From Nitrospira sp. ND1 (GTDB lineage: Bacteria > Nitrospirota > Nitrospiria > Nitrospirales > Nitrospiraceae), in NCBI RefSeq assembly GCF_900170025.1, contig NZ_FWEX01000006.1:1449089-1513088 (forward strand): a stretch of 64,000 nt of DNA. The letters are read 5' to 3'. Position 1 is the first letter of the stretch, and the number at the start of each line of letters is the position of its first letter. Below, one piece after another: positions 17,880 to 26,889 of this stretch. The notes under the pieces are model-generated. The model saw only the letters and a list, made by a program, of their open reading frames with translations, was not told the origin of the DNA and searched no databases. The translations under genes and the position numbers were made by a program.

Positions 17880-18937
17880 AGTGCCACCTTGTGCCGGCCG
17901 CTGTGCAGATAGTTCATGGTCTGCACCGTCAGGAGAATCGCAAAATCCAGCTTGGCCTGCTCTTTATGCTGGGTCAGGTGTAATTTCGACGCCTGACATC
18001 GTTCGATCATGCCTTCCAACACCTGATCGATGGTGTACTGATATTCGCCGGTCCATTCAGCGACCCGGCGACGGATTTCTTTTCTGGTCCGACGGAGAAA
18101 CTCGGCAGCGCTGGGATTTTTGGCATGGGTCGGCCCGTCGGAAAACAGCTTCTTCAGATCCGTATCGTACGACGGCGTGCGGCCGATCCCGTAGTGCTTC
18201 CGCTTTTCCTCGTAGTGATCCCGGAGGGTCTTATAGATGCGCGGGAGCGGATCCAGCAGTTGCCGTCCGGTGACGACCGGTGTCGTACCCGCCAATTCGC
18301 CCATGAGTCGGTCCATGAAATCCAGCTTCTTTATCACCGGCCAGCCTCGATACCGCTCCTTCCAGAGCGAGTGCGGATCGAGCCACACGGCAAAGGTTTC
18401 CGCGAAGTCTTCATCCGGATGGCTCTGGGCATACCAAACATCCAGGTGGCGCACGAAACTCCGGCTATAAGGGCGCGGCGTGTAATACTCGGGATAGGGC
18501 TGGGACGAACGTCCGAAGAGTTTCTGGCGACGACGACGACGACGAAGCAGGTAGGCGTTTTCAATGGCATGGCCGGCCTCGTGCCGGAGGATCCGCATGC
18601 ACCAGTCCCTGGTGCCGCCTTCCACTTCCAACATCTGACTCGCTTCCAGTTTTGTCAGCCGGGGATGCGCAAGATAAAACGGCACGGCAATTCCAGGCAC
18701 ACCATCCGGCGTGAACCATTCGTCCGAGATCCAGAAGTGTGGCCGGAAGGTGAGCCTGCGCGTCTCCAACTCACGAGCGAGTTGTGCCATGGGCTCTTGA
18801 TAGAAGGTCCCTTCGAGGCGCAGGTCCAGATCGCACATGCGCAGATCGAGGAGCTGTTCGTCGGTCCACTCCGCCCAAACCGGAACAGGATCGGTCGCGC
18901 CGAGCCCTTGTCCGCGATGATTCTTTGTCCGCCCCAT
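17876..18937 (-). CDS. Putative zinc-binding metallopeptidase (HEAGH)
   Basis: A 353-residue soluble protein with the gluzincin-like motif RHEAGHAIENAY about residues 117-128 and a downstream DEDFAETFAVWL segment that could supply the third zinc ligand (Glu). These match the family annotated as putative zinc-binding metallopeptidase. A basic run RRRRRRQK follows the zinc helix. There is no signal peptide, so it should act in the cytoplasm. It is the upstream partner of the ATP-grasp ligase (four-base overlap). Substrate unknown. Confidence 0.75.
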   Translation of the reverse strand: MGRTKNHRGQGLGATDPVPVWAEWTDEQLLDLRMCDLDLRLEGTFYQEPMAQLARELETRRLTFRPHFWISDEWFTPDGVPGIAVPFYLAHPRLTKLEASQMLEVEGGTRDWCMRILRHEAGHAIENAYLLRRRRRRQKLFGRSSQPYPEYYTPRPYSRSFVRHLDVWYAQSHPDEDFAETFAVWLDPHSLWKERYRGWPVIKKLDFMDRLMGELAGTTPVVTGRQLLDPLPRIYKTLRDHYEEKRKHYGIGRTPSYDTDLKKLFSDGPTHAKNPSAAEFLRRTRKEIRRRVAEWTGEYQYTIDQVLEGMIERCQASKLHLTQHKEQAKLDFAILLTVQTMNYLHSGRHKVAL

Positions 18938-19118
18938 CGTTCAGCCACCAAAAAGCCCCGTTCGGCGCCGTTTTGTTCTGTTTCAACTATAGCAGCTCAT
19001 GGAAATTATGCAGGGCGGTCTCCTTCGACCAACGATGCAACACTCAGGGAAAACCCGCAGGCGGTTAGCGATGCGAACCGGCCGGTTCTTTGTGGACACA
19101 GAGGCTGCCGGTTACGGA

Positions 19119-19586
19119 TTACAGGGCGGGCTCACGATTGAGCAGATGGGGAACTCCGCCCCAGATGTGGTCGATGACAAACTGCAGATAGTCACGCGAT
19201 TGATCCGGTTGTTCCCGCCAGTCGGGGATGATCTCATGCACGTCCAGAATCGGCTGATCGATTCCGTAACATAGGTGATTGAAGAGAGGGACTTCTCGAC
19301 CGAATTCCCCGCGAATCCACGCCTGATGGTTCCTGCCCATGGCAATGACGACGGCGGTCTCCTCGGTCAAGTCGCGCGTCAGCTTCCGTTGACGGTGGCG
19401 GGACGGATCGACCCCCTTCTCACGAAGGCCGGCCAGGACCACGGGATGGATCTCCTGCGGTAACGCCTCGATGCCGGCGGATCCGATCAGGTACCCGACC
19501 CGCGAGCCGAGCTGAGCCTTCAACGCATATTCGGCCACGAGGCTTCTGAAAATATTGCCCGAACACACGAACAGAATCGACGTCAT
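19119..19586 (-). CDS. Low-molecular-weight phosphotyrosine phosphatase-like protein
   Basis: A 155-residue protein with the P-loop at the N-terminus: FVCSGNIFRSLVAEYAL, the C-x5-R-S of LMW phosphatases and ArsC-like reductases. The second position of the usual CxGNxCRSP is changed: Phe replaces Cys and Leu replaces Pro. A clear DP general-acid loop is not seen; an acidic stretch with ILDVHEIIPDW lies where it would be. It may be a phosphatase with changed specificity. It is divergent from ttcA. Confidence 0.75.
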   Translation of the reverse strand: MTSILFVCSGNIFRSLVAEYALKAQLGSRVGYLIGSAGIEALPQEIHPVVLAGLREKGVDPSRHRQRKLTRDLTEETAVVIAMGRNHQAWIRGEFGREVPLFNHLCYGIDQPILDVHEIIPDWREQPDQSRDYLQFVIDHIWGGVPHLLNREPAL

Positions 19587-19664
19587 CGCCTCAGCCTGTC
19601 AGTCTGAATGCCCCTGTTCACGGCTATCCCAATCACGGCCCCGGTTGCGCTACAATGCCGGGCC

Positions 19665-20540
19665 ATGCAGAGCACAACCACCCCACCATCCCCAGGCACC
19701 GCACAGCCGACCAGGCACTCCAACGAGATCGAACGCGTGCACACCCGCCTCTGCCGCCTGGTGGGACAAGCCATTGCCGACTACCGCATGATCGAGGAAG
19801 GCGACAAGGTCATGGTCTGCCTTTCCGGCGGGAAAGACAGTTACGGGCTCCTGGAGATCCTGCTGTCGATCCGCAGCCGTGCGCCGATCCATTTCGACAT
19901 CATTGCCGTCAACCTGGATCAGAAGCAACCGGGGTTCCCCGCCCATGTCCTTCCGGAATACCTGACCAGGCGCGGCGTGCCCTTCCATATCGAAACGCGC
20001 GATACCTACTCCGTCGTCAAACGCCTCATCCCCGAAGGCCAGACCACCTGCTCACTCTGCTCGCGCCTCCGTCGCGGCCATCTCTACCGGCTGGCCACGG
20101 AACTGGGCGCCACCAAGATTGCCCTTGGCCATCACCGCAATGACATTCTGGAAACGCTGCTGCTGAATCTGTTGTTCACCGGCAAGATGAAGGCCATGCC
20201 GCCCAAGCTGCGTTCGAAAAGCGGCCGCCATGTAGTCATTCGCCCCCTGGCCTATGTGAAGGAAGCCGATCTGGCGCGGTACGCCGCCTTGCTCCAGTTC
20301 CCGATCATCCCCTGCGACCTCTGCGGCTCACAGGAGGACCTCAAGCGGAAGCAGGTCAAAACCTTACTGCAGGACTGGGATAAACGGTTCCCCGGTTCCA
20401 ACGACAGCATGTTCGCCGCCCTCGGCAATATCGCACCGTCGCTGCTGTTGGATCGAACCCTATTCGACTTCTCATCCCTCAAGGCAGATGCCTCCCCAAC
20501 AGAACCAGCCGCGAGTGATTCTGAAGACGATTTGCTCTAG
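19665..20540 (+). CDS. ttcA: tRNA 2-thiocytidine synthetase
   Basis: Predicted 291-residue PP-loop ATPase that thiolates cytidine 32 of certain tRNAs, using an iron-sulfur cluster. Motifs: [15 protein letters not shown] (PP-loop), [22 protein letters not shown] and [13 protein letters not shown] (cluster cysteines), [13 protein letters not shown]. The order and spacing match E. coli TtcA closely. I start at the ATG at 19665, which gives the usual N-terminus; the frame also opens at 19608. TACAAT at about 19646-19651 resembles a -10 box, so the mRNA leader may be very short. Confidence 0.93.
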   Translation: MQSTTTPPSPGTAQPTRHSNEIERVHTRLCRLVGQAIADYRMIEEGDKVMVCLSGGKDSYGLLEILLSIRSRAPIHFDIIAVNLDQKQPGFPAHVLPEYLTRRGVPFHIETRDTYSVVKRLIPEGQTTCSLCSRLRRGHLYRLATELGATKIALGHHRNDILETLLLNLLFTGKMKAMPPKLRSKSGRHVVIRPLAYVKEADLARYAALLQFPIIPCDLCGSQEDLKRKQVKTLLQDWDKRFPGSNDSMFAALGNIAPSLLLDRTLFDFSSLKADASPTEPAASDSEDDLL

Positions 20541-20566
20541 CCCGACGCGCTGCTGCCTATAGCAGG

Positions 20567-20735
20567 CTGTGGGAAAACTCGGTTGGCATGCGAACACTCA
20601 GATGGTCCACATCGAGTGGCATAGCAGAAGAATACCCCGCAAGATGCGCAAAATGGCCGTCCAGCGTTGAGCCTCTATGCGATGCGAGAACGCCGTTGGC
20701 GGAATTTTTCCGCATCCTGCTAGACAGACCGGCGG
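20567..20735. repeat. Dispersed extragenic repeat, copy 2
   Basis: Non-coding block 26 bases after ttcA. It begins near GCAGGCTG, contains GGCCGTCCAGC, then the core TTGAGCC...CGAGAACG (20667-20692) shared with the copy at 16805-16830, then a GC/T-rich arm ending GCATCCTGCTAG. GCAGG at the left and CCTGC at the right could pair. Apparent reading frames across it lack ribosome binding sites. Confidence 0.5.
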
Positions 20736-21407
20736 ATGCGAAACATCTCTAGAAGGGATTGCCGGAGCAGTACCGGAAGTCAGACACGCTGGCGGAGATG
20801 GGTGCGACGGCCGCATCGCAAACATCGATAAGGATAGTAGCCGATCAGGAAGAAGAAAAAATCCAACAGGCCCTGGCGGCGGGAACGTTTCGTATAACCT
20901 GAACATTTGCCGCAATACGACATCGTACACTCTCACTTGTTGAACATCCGGTCCACTGCTTCCAACGGCCGGGATTGGAAGGAAATATCCTACTGAAACA
21001 TCCTAGGGCCATGCAAGTCTAGTTTGCACGACGTGTCCGTCGTCACTCGGCCACGGGAGTCGTCTCAACGTGACACAATTGCTGTCGGTCGATCAGGTGC
21101 GCAGACGTGCCAGGCAAGGAAGTGTGCCGGACTCAGACCGGCTAGGTTCGACGGCGGAGACGAAACCGGTAGACGCAAATGGTGCAGCGAAATGGATAGA
21201 ACCCGATGAGATGCATGAAAAAATCCCGCCAACCATGACGGGTCACTCGCTTAGCCTCACCTGAACACATTGGACAATAGACCATGGACTCTTGCGGCGC
21301 GCCTTTCTCCGTCGCATCGGGTAAGATGACCGAGGTGCGCGGGGACGTGAGTGTGAATCAGTTTGCTACGGGGACGCAAGTCCCATCGAAGGAGGCCGGC
21401 CGGCGAC
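20736..21407. other. Intergenic, no gene supported
   Basis: About 670 bases with several short open frames, none with a good ribosome binding site, domain or consistent codon use. A six-pair hairpin followed by TTTTTT on the minus strand (21218-21242) looks like a rho-independent terminator, but no minus-strand gene leads into it, so its transcript is unknown. ACGAC/GTCGT can pair near 21030-21045. Confidence 0.4.
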
Positions 21408-21845
21408 ATGAAGCGGTCCACACCATCCCGCCGGCCTGCAGCCGAGCCCCCGCTGTGGTCGATCGCGGCCGCAGCCGGCGTGATCATCCTCACCCCGATG
21501 TTGCTGTATTCCCTTGCGCCTGAAGGGCCGATTCGCGAAGGTGATACCGTCTTCTCCAGCGGAGCCCACAAGGTATCGCTCTTTGAACCTGACCGCTACC
21601 GGCAGGCCGGCTACGAGGCGACCTGCATGCTCGATCCGAAAGACCCGCTCATTGTGACCCATTCCCCCTCAGAAGATGAGTCGGGCGAGGTGATCATCGC
21701 CCAGGTCCAAGGCAAAAGCACCATCGAGTGGCCGTTTTGCCCGCCGCAAGCGGAACTTCTCGTCAAACGACACCACATCACCCAACAGCCCAGCATCCTT
21801 CAGGACATACGTGACGGACTGCTGCGCCTGTTCAAACCTTCGTAG
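21408..21845 (+). CDS. Hypothetical single-pass membrane protein
   Basis: A 145-residue protein with a basic N-terminus (MKRSTPSRRPA), one membrane helix (SIAAAAGVIILTPMLLYSLA) and a predicted periplasmic domain of about 100 residues with two cysteines (ATCMLDP and WPFCPPQ). No family recognised. GGAGG lies 12 bases before the ATG, rather far. Its composition matches chromosomal neighbours, and it is convergent with msrA. Confidence 0.6.
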   Translation: MKRSTPSRRPAAEPPLWSIAAAAGVIILTPMLLYSLAPEGPIREGDTVFSSGAHKVSLFEPDRYRQAGYEATCMLDPKDPLIVTHSPSEDESGEVIIAQVQGKSTIEWPFCPPQAELLVKRHHITQQPSILQDIRDGLLRLFKPS

Positions 21846-21869
21846 CGACAGAACCCTCCCCGCCCGGCG

Positions 21870-22415
21870 TTACGCCTTGAGCAACGACGCATAGTGCTGA
21901 CGAAACTTGGCCACTTTGGGTCCGACGACGTAGGCGCAGTAGCCCTCAAACGGATTCCGTGCAAAATACTCCTGGTGATAGGCTTCGGCCTCATACCACC
22001 GGGTCGCCGGCACCACTTCGGTCACAATCGGATTGGGATAGACGCGCTCCCGCGTGACGGCAGCAATCACCTCCTGAGCAATCTGCTGCTGCTCCGGGGA
22101 ATGGTAAAAAATTCCGGATCGATACTGCGTGCCGATATCGTTGCCCTGCCGATTGCGCGTCGTCGGATCATGAATCACGAAAAATACGTTCAAGAGATCA
22201 CGATACGTCACCAACCGCGGATCGAACGTGATCCGCACGGCCTCCGCATGCCCCGTGTGCCCACCACACACCTGCTCATATGTGGGGGCATCCACCTGCC
22301 CGCCGATATATCCCGACTCGACCGACCGCACCCCGTTCACCTGGTCGTATACGGCTTCAAGACACCAGAAACAGCCCCCTGCCAATGTGGCGATGTCCGT
22401 CGTTTCCTGCCCCAT
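21870..22415 (-). CDS. msrA: Peptide-methionine (S)-S-oxide reductase
   Basis: Predicted 181-residue repair enzyme reducing methionine S-sulfoxide in proteins. The catalytic motif GGCFWCLEAVYD is at the start of the domain, then GYIGG, PTYEQVCGGHTGHAEAV and GTQYRSGIFYH follow as expected. The recycling cysteine is likely in FEGYCAYVV. GAGGTGG stands just before the ATG at 22415, which favours it over the frame that opens at 22472. It follows zwf on the same strand by 32 bases. Confidence 0.95.
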   Translation of the reverse strand: MGQETTDIATLAGGCFWCLEAVYDQVNGVRSVESGYIGGQVDAPTYEQVCGGHTGHAEAVRITFDPRLVTYRDLLNVFFVIHDPTTRNRQGNDIGTQYRSGIFYHSPEQQQIAQEVIAAVTRERVYPNPIVTEVVPATRWYEAEAYHQEYFARNPFEGYCAYVVGPKVAKFRQHYASLLKA

Positions 22416-22447
22416 GTCCCACCTCGTCGTTGACTCGCACCGGCAGG

Positions 22448-23977
<1,530 letters not shown>

Positions 23978-24143
23978 CGCTCTGGCCGTTCAATCAGCAT
24001 GGGGCATCCTGCCTGATCCCTGCTACAACCGCAACCTCCTCCGCGGGCTCATGACGGTTCTGCCATTTGAGTAGGCGCCCGGCCTGCCCCGTGATACTCA
24101 TGGAAGGGACGACACACCTGACAACCGGACGGGCACCTCCAAC

Positions 24144-25073
24144 ATGCCGCTGCCATCTCCTCCGTCACCTGCTCCTCCTCTCCGAGTCCCGCTCCCTGGA
24201 TTGAGACGGTGGAGTACCTTCGCCGCACTCTGCGGCATGCTCGCCATGATGGCTGGCGCCGGATTCGTGAGCGGCACGACGCCGCAGCTCACCCCCCGGG
24301 ATGTGCGCATCGAAGTGCCGGCCGAGAGTTTGTTCGGCTCACTACCGGTCAACCGGAGTCTGACGGTTTCGATTCATGTCCAGGAACCACCGGTCAATCG
24401 CGGAGAACCGCTCGTTGCTGTCTTTGAAACTCCGTCCTCCGCGCCCTACGTGGTCCCGTTGGAAATCGATCACGCCCGGCATCACTATTCCGCCACCGTC
24501 GACCTCGGTCGGCTGTCAGGCACCATGGGCACTCCCCCGAAAGCGACCGCCCTTCAGGTGCTCATCGGCCGCCGACAAGGGTTACACGTGGAAGCCCTCG
24601 TGCGCCGTACCGTCGTCGTCACCCTTGCGATTCCGGGATACGCCGATCATCGCTCAGGCCGGGCGGATCTCGCCAACCACATGGCCAATGGTTCAGGGCC
24701 TCCCCGAAACCAACCAGCCGACCTGGCGTTGCTGGACGGACAGGTTGAAGAAGAGGAATTGGTCGGGAACGGGGGACTGCCACAGCAGGAAGGCTATTGG
24801 AAGATGCTGCAGGGACTGATCCATAAAGGGATGCCGGATGGAGCGGCCACTCGGCGCGGGAGAGAGATCGGCAGGATGCCGGGGATCGGGTTTCGGCTGT
24901 ATGCCAACGGCGAGGCTCAGTTGATCGAAGTCGAACGTAGTTCAGGGGATTTGGAACTCGATCAGGCGGCGGTCCTGGCCGTCGTCAACGCCCACCCCTT
25001 TCCTCCGTTTCCGCCCGGAACCAGCGACACCCACGTCGATGTGCATGTCGAGATTCCCGGCCTTCCCCGTTAG
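24144..25073 (+). CDS. TonB-like protein with C-terminal TonB domain
   Basis: A 309-residue protein: short Pro-rich N-terminus, one membrane helix (STFAALCGMLAMMAGAGF, about 28-45), a beta-rich middle of about 150 residues, and a C-terminal segment (GIGFRLYANGEAQLIEVERS, then DQAAVLAVVNAHPFPPFP) that follows the TonB C-terminal domain pattern of a central strand, a helix with A-V-x-A, and F-P-P. True TonB proteins have a Pro-rich spacer where this has a folded-looking middle. No ExbB/ExbD genes are nearby. Energy-transducing function is inference. Confidence 0.65.
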   Translation: MPLPSPPSPAPPLRVPLPGLRRWSTFAALCGMLAMMAGAGFVSGTTPQLTPRDVRIEVPAESLFGSLPVNRSLTVSIHVQEPPVNRGEPLVAVFETPSSAPYVVPLEIDHARHHYSATVDLGRLSGTMGTPPKATALQVLIGRRQGLHVEALVRRTVVVTLAIPGYADHRSGRADLANHMANGSGPPRNQPADLALLDGQVEEEELVGNGGLPQQEGYWKMLQGLIHKGMPDGAATRRGREIGRMPGIGFRLYANGEAQLIEVERSSGDLELDQAAVLAVVNAHPFPPFPPGTSDTHVDVHVEIPGLPR

Positions 25074-25106
25074 AACGGCACCGGGTCTCACCGGACCCCG
25101 GACGCG

Positions 25107-25427
25107 CTAATTGTTGTGCGTCCGCTTCAGCCAGTCGATAAAGCGCTGGAGCCTCGTCTGCTCCTCGTCGTGCACGTGCACAAACACCAGTCCAAAGCCT
25201 GTGGCATTCGTCCAGCGCACTTCGGCGACCTCGACCGTCATGGGTTCATACGGAGCCGGAAACTCGACGTGGAGGGAGAGACAGGCGCGTGCAGGGAGCG
25301 ACTCCTCGCTCACGACATGGCAACCTTCATTGGACAGACTGGTGACCAACCCGCTTCCGGCAAGCGCATTCCCCGAAAACGTGAGCGGCACTTCGATTTC
25401 ATAGCGGGGACTATCGCGACGCTCCAC
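25107..25427 (-). CDS. Single-domain PilZ protein
   Basis: A 106-residue PilZ-type protein. The RxxxR motif is RRDSPRYE at the N-terminus and the second motif is SLSNEGCHV in place of D/N-x-S-x-x-G; the VEVAEVRW and GFGLVFVHV strands complete the barrel. PilZ domains bind cyclic di-GMP and steer motility or surface behaviour. Start is GTG at 25427, with AAAGG five bases before it. The last residues (LQRFIDWLKR) match the helix of the second PilZ protein at 26457, so the two are paralogues. Confidence 0.82.
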   Translation of the reverse strand: MERRDSPRYEIEVPLTFSGNALAGSGLVTSLSNEGCHVVSEESLPARACLSLHVEFPAPYEPMTVEVAEVRWTNATGFGLVFVHVHDEEQTRLQRFIDWLKRTHNN

Positions 25428-25730
25428 ATGTGCCTTTCAAAAGATCAGGGATCTGGACTCGATCCATAAAAATGTCCGGAAATGGATACGCTGTTCCGCT
25501 CCCGAAATCAACCGTGCTGCCCGGAGTATCACGAGCCTGCGCACCGGCCCTGTTGCCGCTCGAGGCCTGGACGATCAGTCGGTCGGCGTATCGCTTAGGA
25601 TACAAGGCCGTATCTCTTGTGACAGCCTGAATCACCCCGCCCATCGCTGAAACAACCAGACACCCTTGAACCACCGGAATATCCAGTCCGGCATGCCACC
25701 CACTCCTTGAAAGCCGGTTCCTGTTTCGGC
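25428..25730. other. Intergenic, nothing identified
   Basis: About 300 bases between the leftward PilZ gene and the sigma-54-type promoter. Reading frames here (for example 25411-25674 on the minus strand) show no domain and no good ribosome binding site. Confidence 0.4.
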
Positions 25731-25746
25731 TGGCACGAGGGTTGCT
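25731..25746 (+). promoter_or_regulatory. Sigma-54-type -24/-12 promoter
   Basis: TGGCACGAGGGTTGCT fits the sigma-54 consensus exactly: TGGCACG, four bases, TTGCT. It is non-coding and 60 bases upstream of a 40-codon ORF with its own GAGGGAG ribosome binding site. A sigma-54 gene and an enhancer-binding activator would have to be encoded elsewhere. Confidence 0.65.
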
Positions 25747-25805
25747 CGCTACAAGAGTACCAGTAGTTTGATCGACCCGAACGGGACCCTCAGAGGGAGC
25801 GTCTC

Positions 25806-25928
25806 ATGGAGCACCTATCGGAGATTGTGATTACCGTCGTGGCCTTCGCAGCCTTGATCGGGCAGTGGATGACAGACCTCCGCACCATGCCGAACAGGAA
25901 CCGCCCCACAAGCCCCGAAGAGCAATGA
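25806..25928 (+). CDS. Small membrane protein (40 aa)
   Basis: Too short for routine gene calling. The peptide starts MEHLSEIVITVVAFAALIGQ, continues with WMTDLRTMPNR and ends SPEEQ: one hydrophobic helix then a charged tail. GAGGGAG lies nine bases before the ATG, and a sigma-54-type promoter is 60 bases upstream. No homologue is known to me. The promoter and ribosome binding site together make it more likely than chance. Confidence 0.5.
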   Translation: MEHLSEIVITVVAFAALIGQWMTDLRTMPNRNRPTSPEEQ

Positions 25929-25976
25929 GACTGCCTCCGTCACCATGCAAGGACTCTGAGGCCGGGACGATAGACC

Positions 25977-26156
25977 ATGCGCTTCGCCACCCCGATCGCG
26001 CCCCCTCGAAGACCCACCGGTAGGATTCTGGCTGTCATCGCCCTTGTCCTCATCCCGTTCCCTGTGAGCATCCCCCTGTCGCTGTGGCTGACAGGCCGGC
26101 GCCATTTCTCAGACAGTCCTGACCTGCTAGCCCCTCCCCACGACCGGACATCCTAA
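25977..26156 (+). CDS. Small membrane protein (59 aa), end abuts a MITE
   Basis: The peptide starts MRFATPIAPPRRPTGR, has one membrane segment (ILAVIALVLIPFPVSIPLSL) and a hydrophilic tail. It lies 48 bases after the 40-aa ORF in the same direction. Its TAA stop is made from the TA target site plus the first base of the 175-bp element that follows, so the original C-terminus may have been replaced by the insertion. The ribosome binding site is weak. Confidence 0.4.
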   Translation: MRFATPIAPPRRPTGRILAVIALVLIPFPVSIPLSLWLTGRRHFSDSPDLLAPPHDRTS

Positions 26157-26330
26157 CCCGGACTATTCGTGACTGCCGTCGCGAGGCGTTCGAGACGGAA
26201 GCCCGCCGAGGCTGCTCGCACGTCAGGCCGACGCAGGCGTACTGGCAGTCCGTCGAGGAGGCCGAACGAGAACCGCCTCGCCGGGCGACAGGATCGGACG
26301 CCGGAGCAGGGATTCATCAATAGTCCGGGT
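26156..26330. mobile_element. MITE-like element with TA target duplication
   Basis: The ends are exact 12-base inverted repeats, ACCCGGACTATT at 26156-26167 and AATAGTCCGGGT at 26319-26330, with partial pairing continuing inward. The dinucleotide TA flanks both sides (26154-26155 and 26331-26332), as in Tc1/mariner-IS630 type insertions. The 175-bp interior is GC-rich with no open frame, so it is non-autonomous. No matching transposase lies in the window. Confidence 0.65.
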
Positions 26331-26383
26331 TAAGAGTTTCCCCGACTCCACAGGGCACTTGGCTCAGTTTGGAGCAGTCCCGC

Positions 26384-26411
26384 TAAAGTTCAGGAAAAAC
26401 CCTGCCGAAAA
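26384..26411 (+). promoter_or_regulatory. Sigma-28 (FliA)-type promoter for PilZ gene
   Basis: TAAAGTTC at 26384-26391 and GCCGAAAA at 26404-26411 match the flagellar sigma-28 consensus (TAAAGTTT, about 11 bases, GCCGATAA) with 12 bases between. It is 46 bases upstream of the PilZ start at 26457, whose AAGGAGG lies close before the ATG. A flagellar-class promoter before a cyclic-di-GMP effector makes biological sense. Confidence 0.6.
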
Positions 26412-26456
26412 GGTCCATACGCCCTCAGGAACGAGGGCCAAGGCAAGGAGGCCTTT

Positions 26457-26819
26457 ATGGACATGGATCTTCGTTCATCCACTCGGGTCGCAGTGACCTA
26501 CCCTGTTCGCCTGTCGGGCGACTCGATGATCGGCCAGGGAACCCTCATCAACCTCTCCGGACCCGGCTGCGCGGTTGAAACCACGCTGCCCGTCCAACCG
26601 GGCGACTACCTCGAACTCCATGTGATGGCGCCGGACCAGGCGCGACCGCTCACGGTGGGCCTCGCAAAAGTGCGCTGGGCTACCGAGAAAAAAGCCGGCA
26701 TCGAATTTATCCGGGTGCGTCGGGATGAGCAGAGCCGCCTGCAACGCCTGATCGGCCAGGTGCTCGAAGAGTCGACCATGGAAGCCAGCACGAACGGGCA
26801 CGAACTGACCGCTGCCTAA
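26457..26819 (+). CDS. Single-domain PilZ protein
   Basis: A 120-residue PilZ-type protein. RSSTRVAVTYPVRL holds the RxxxR motif and LINLSGPGCAVE the N-x-S-x-x-G motif, both needed for cyclic di-GMP binding; VGLAKVRWAT and AGIEFIRVR are the later strands. It ends in a helix RLQRLIGQVLEES and a short tail. AAGGAGG is five bases before the ATG. It is likely under the sigma-28-type promoter upstream, which would tie it to flagellar expression (inference). Confidence 0.85.
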   Translation: MDMDLRSSTRVAVTYPVRLSGDSMIGQGTLINLSGPGCAVETTLPVQPGDYLELHVMAPDQARPLTVGLAKVRWATEKKAGIEFIRVRRDEQSRLQRLIGQVLEESTMEASTNGHELTAA

Positions 26820-26889
26820 TCAGAAGACATCGAGCAACTCAGCGAAGAGCGCGATAGGATAAGCCGTCGGGAGATGCGGGGGATAGAGC

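Noticed and set aside
20598-20936. 112-codon minus-strand frame after ttcA
   Set aside because: It crosses the dispersed repeat and has no ribosome binding site; likely a chance frame that repeats wherever the element occurs.
21218-21242. Minus-strand rho-independent terminator
   Set aside because: Good hairpin and T run, but no minus-strand gene reads into it; could be chance or the end of an unknown small RNA.
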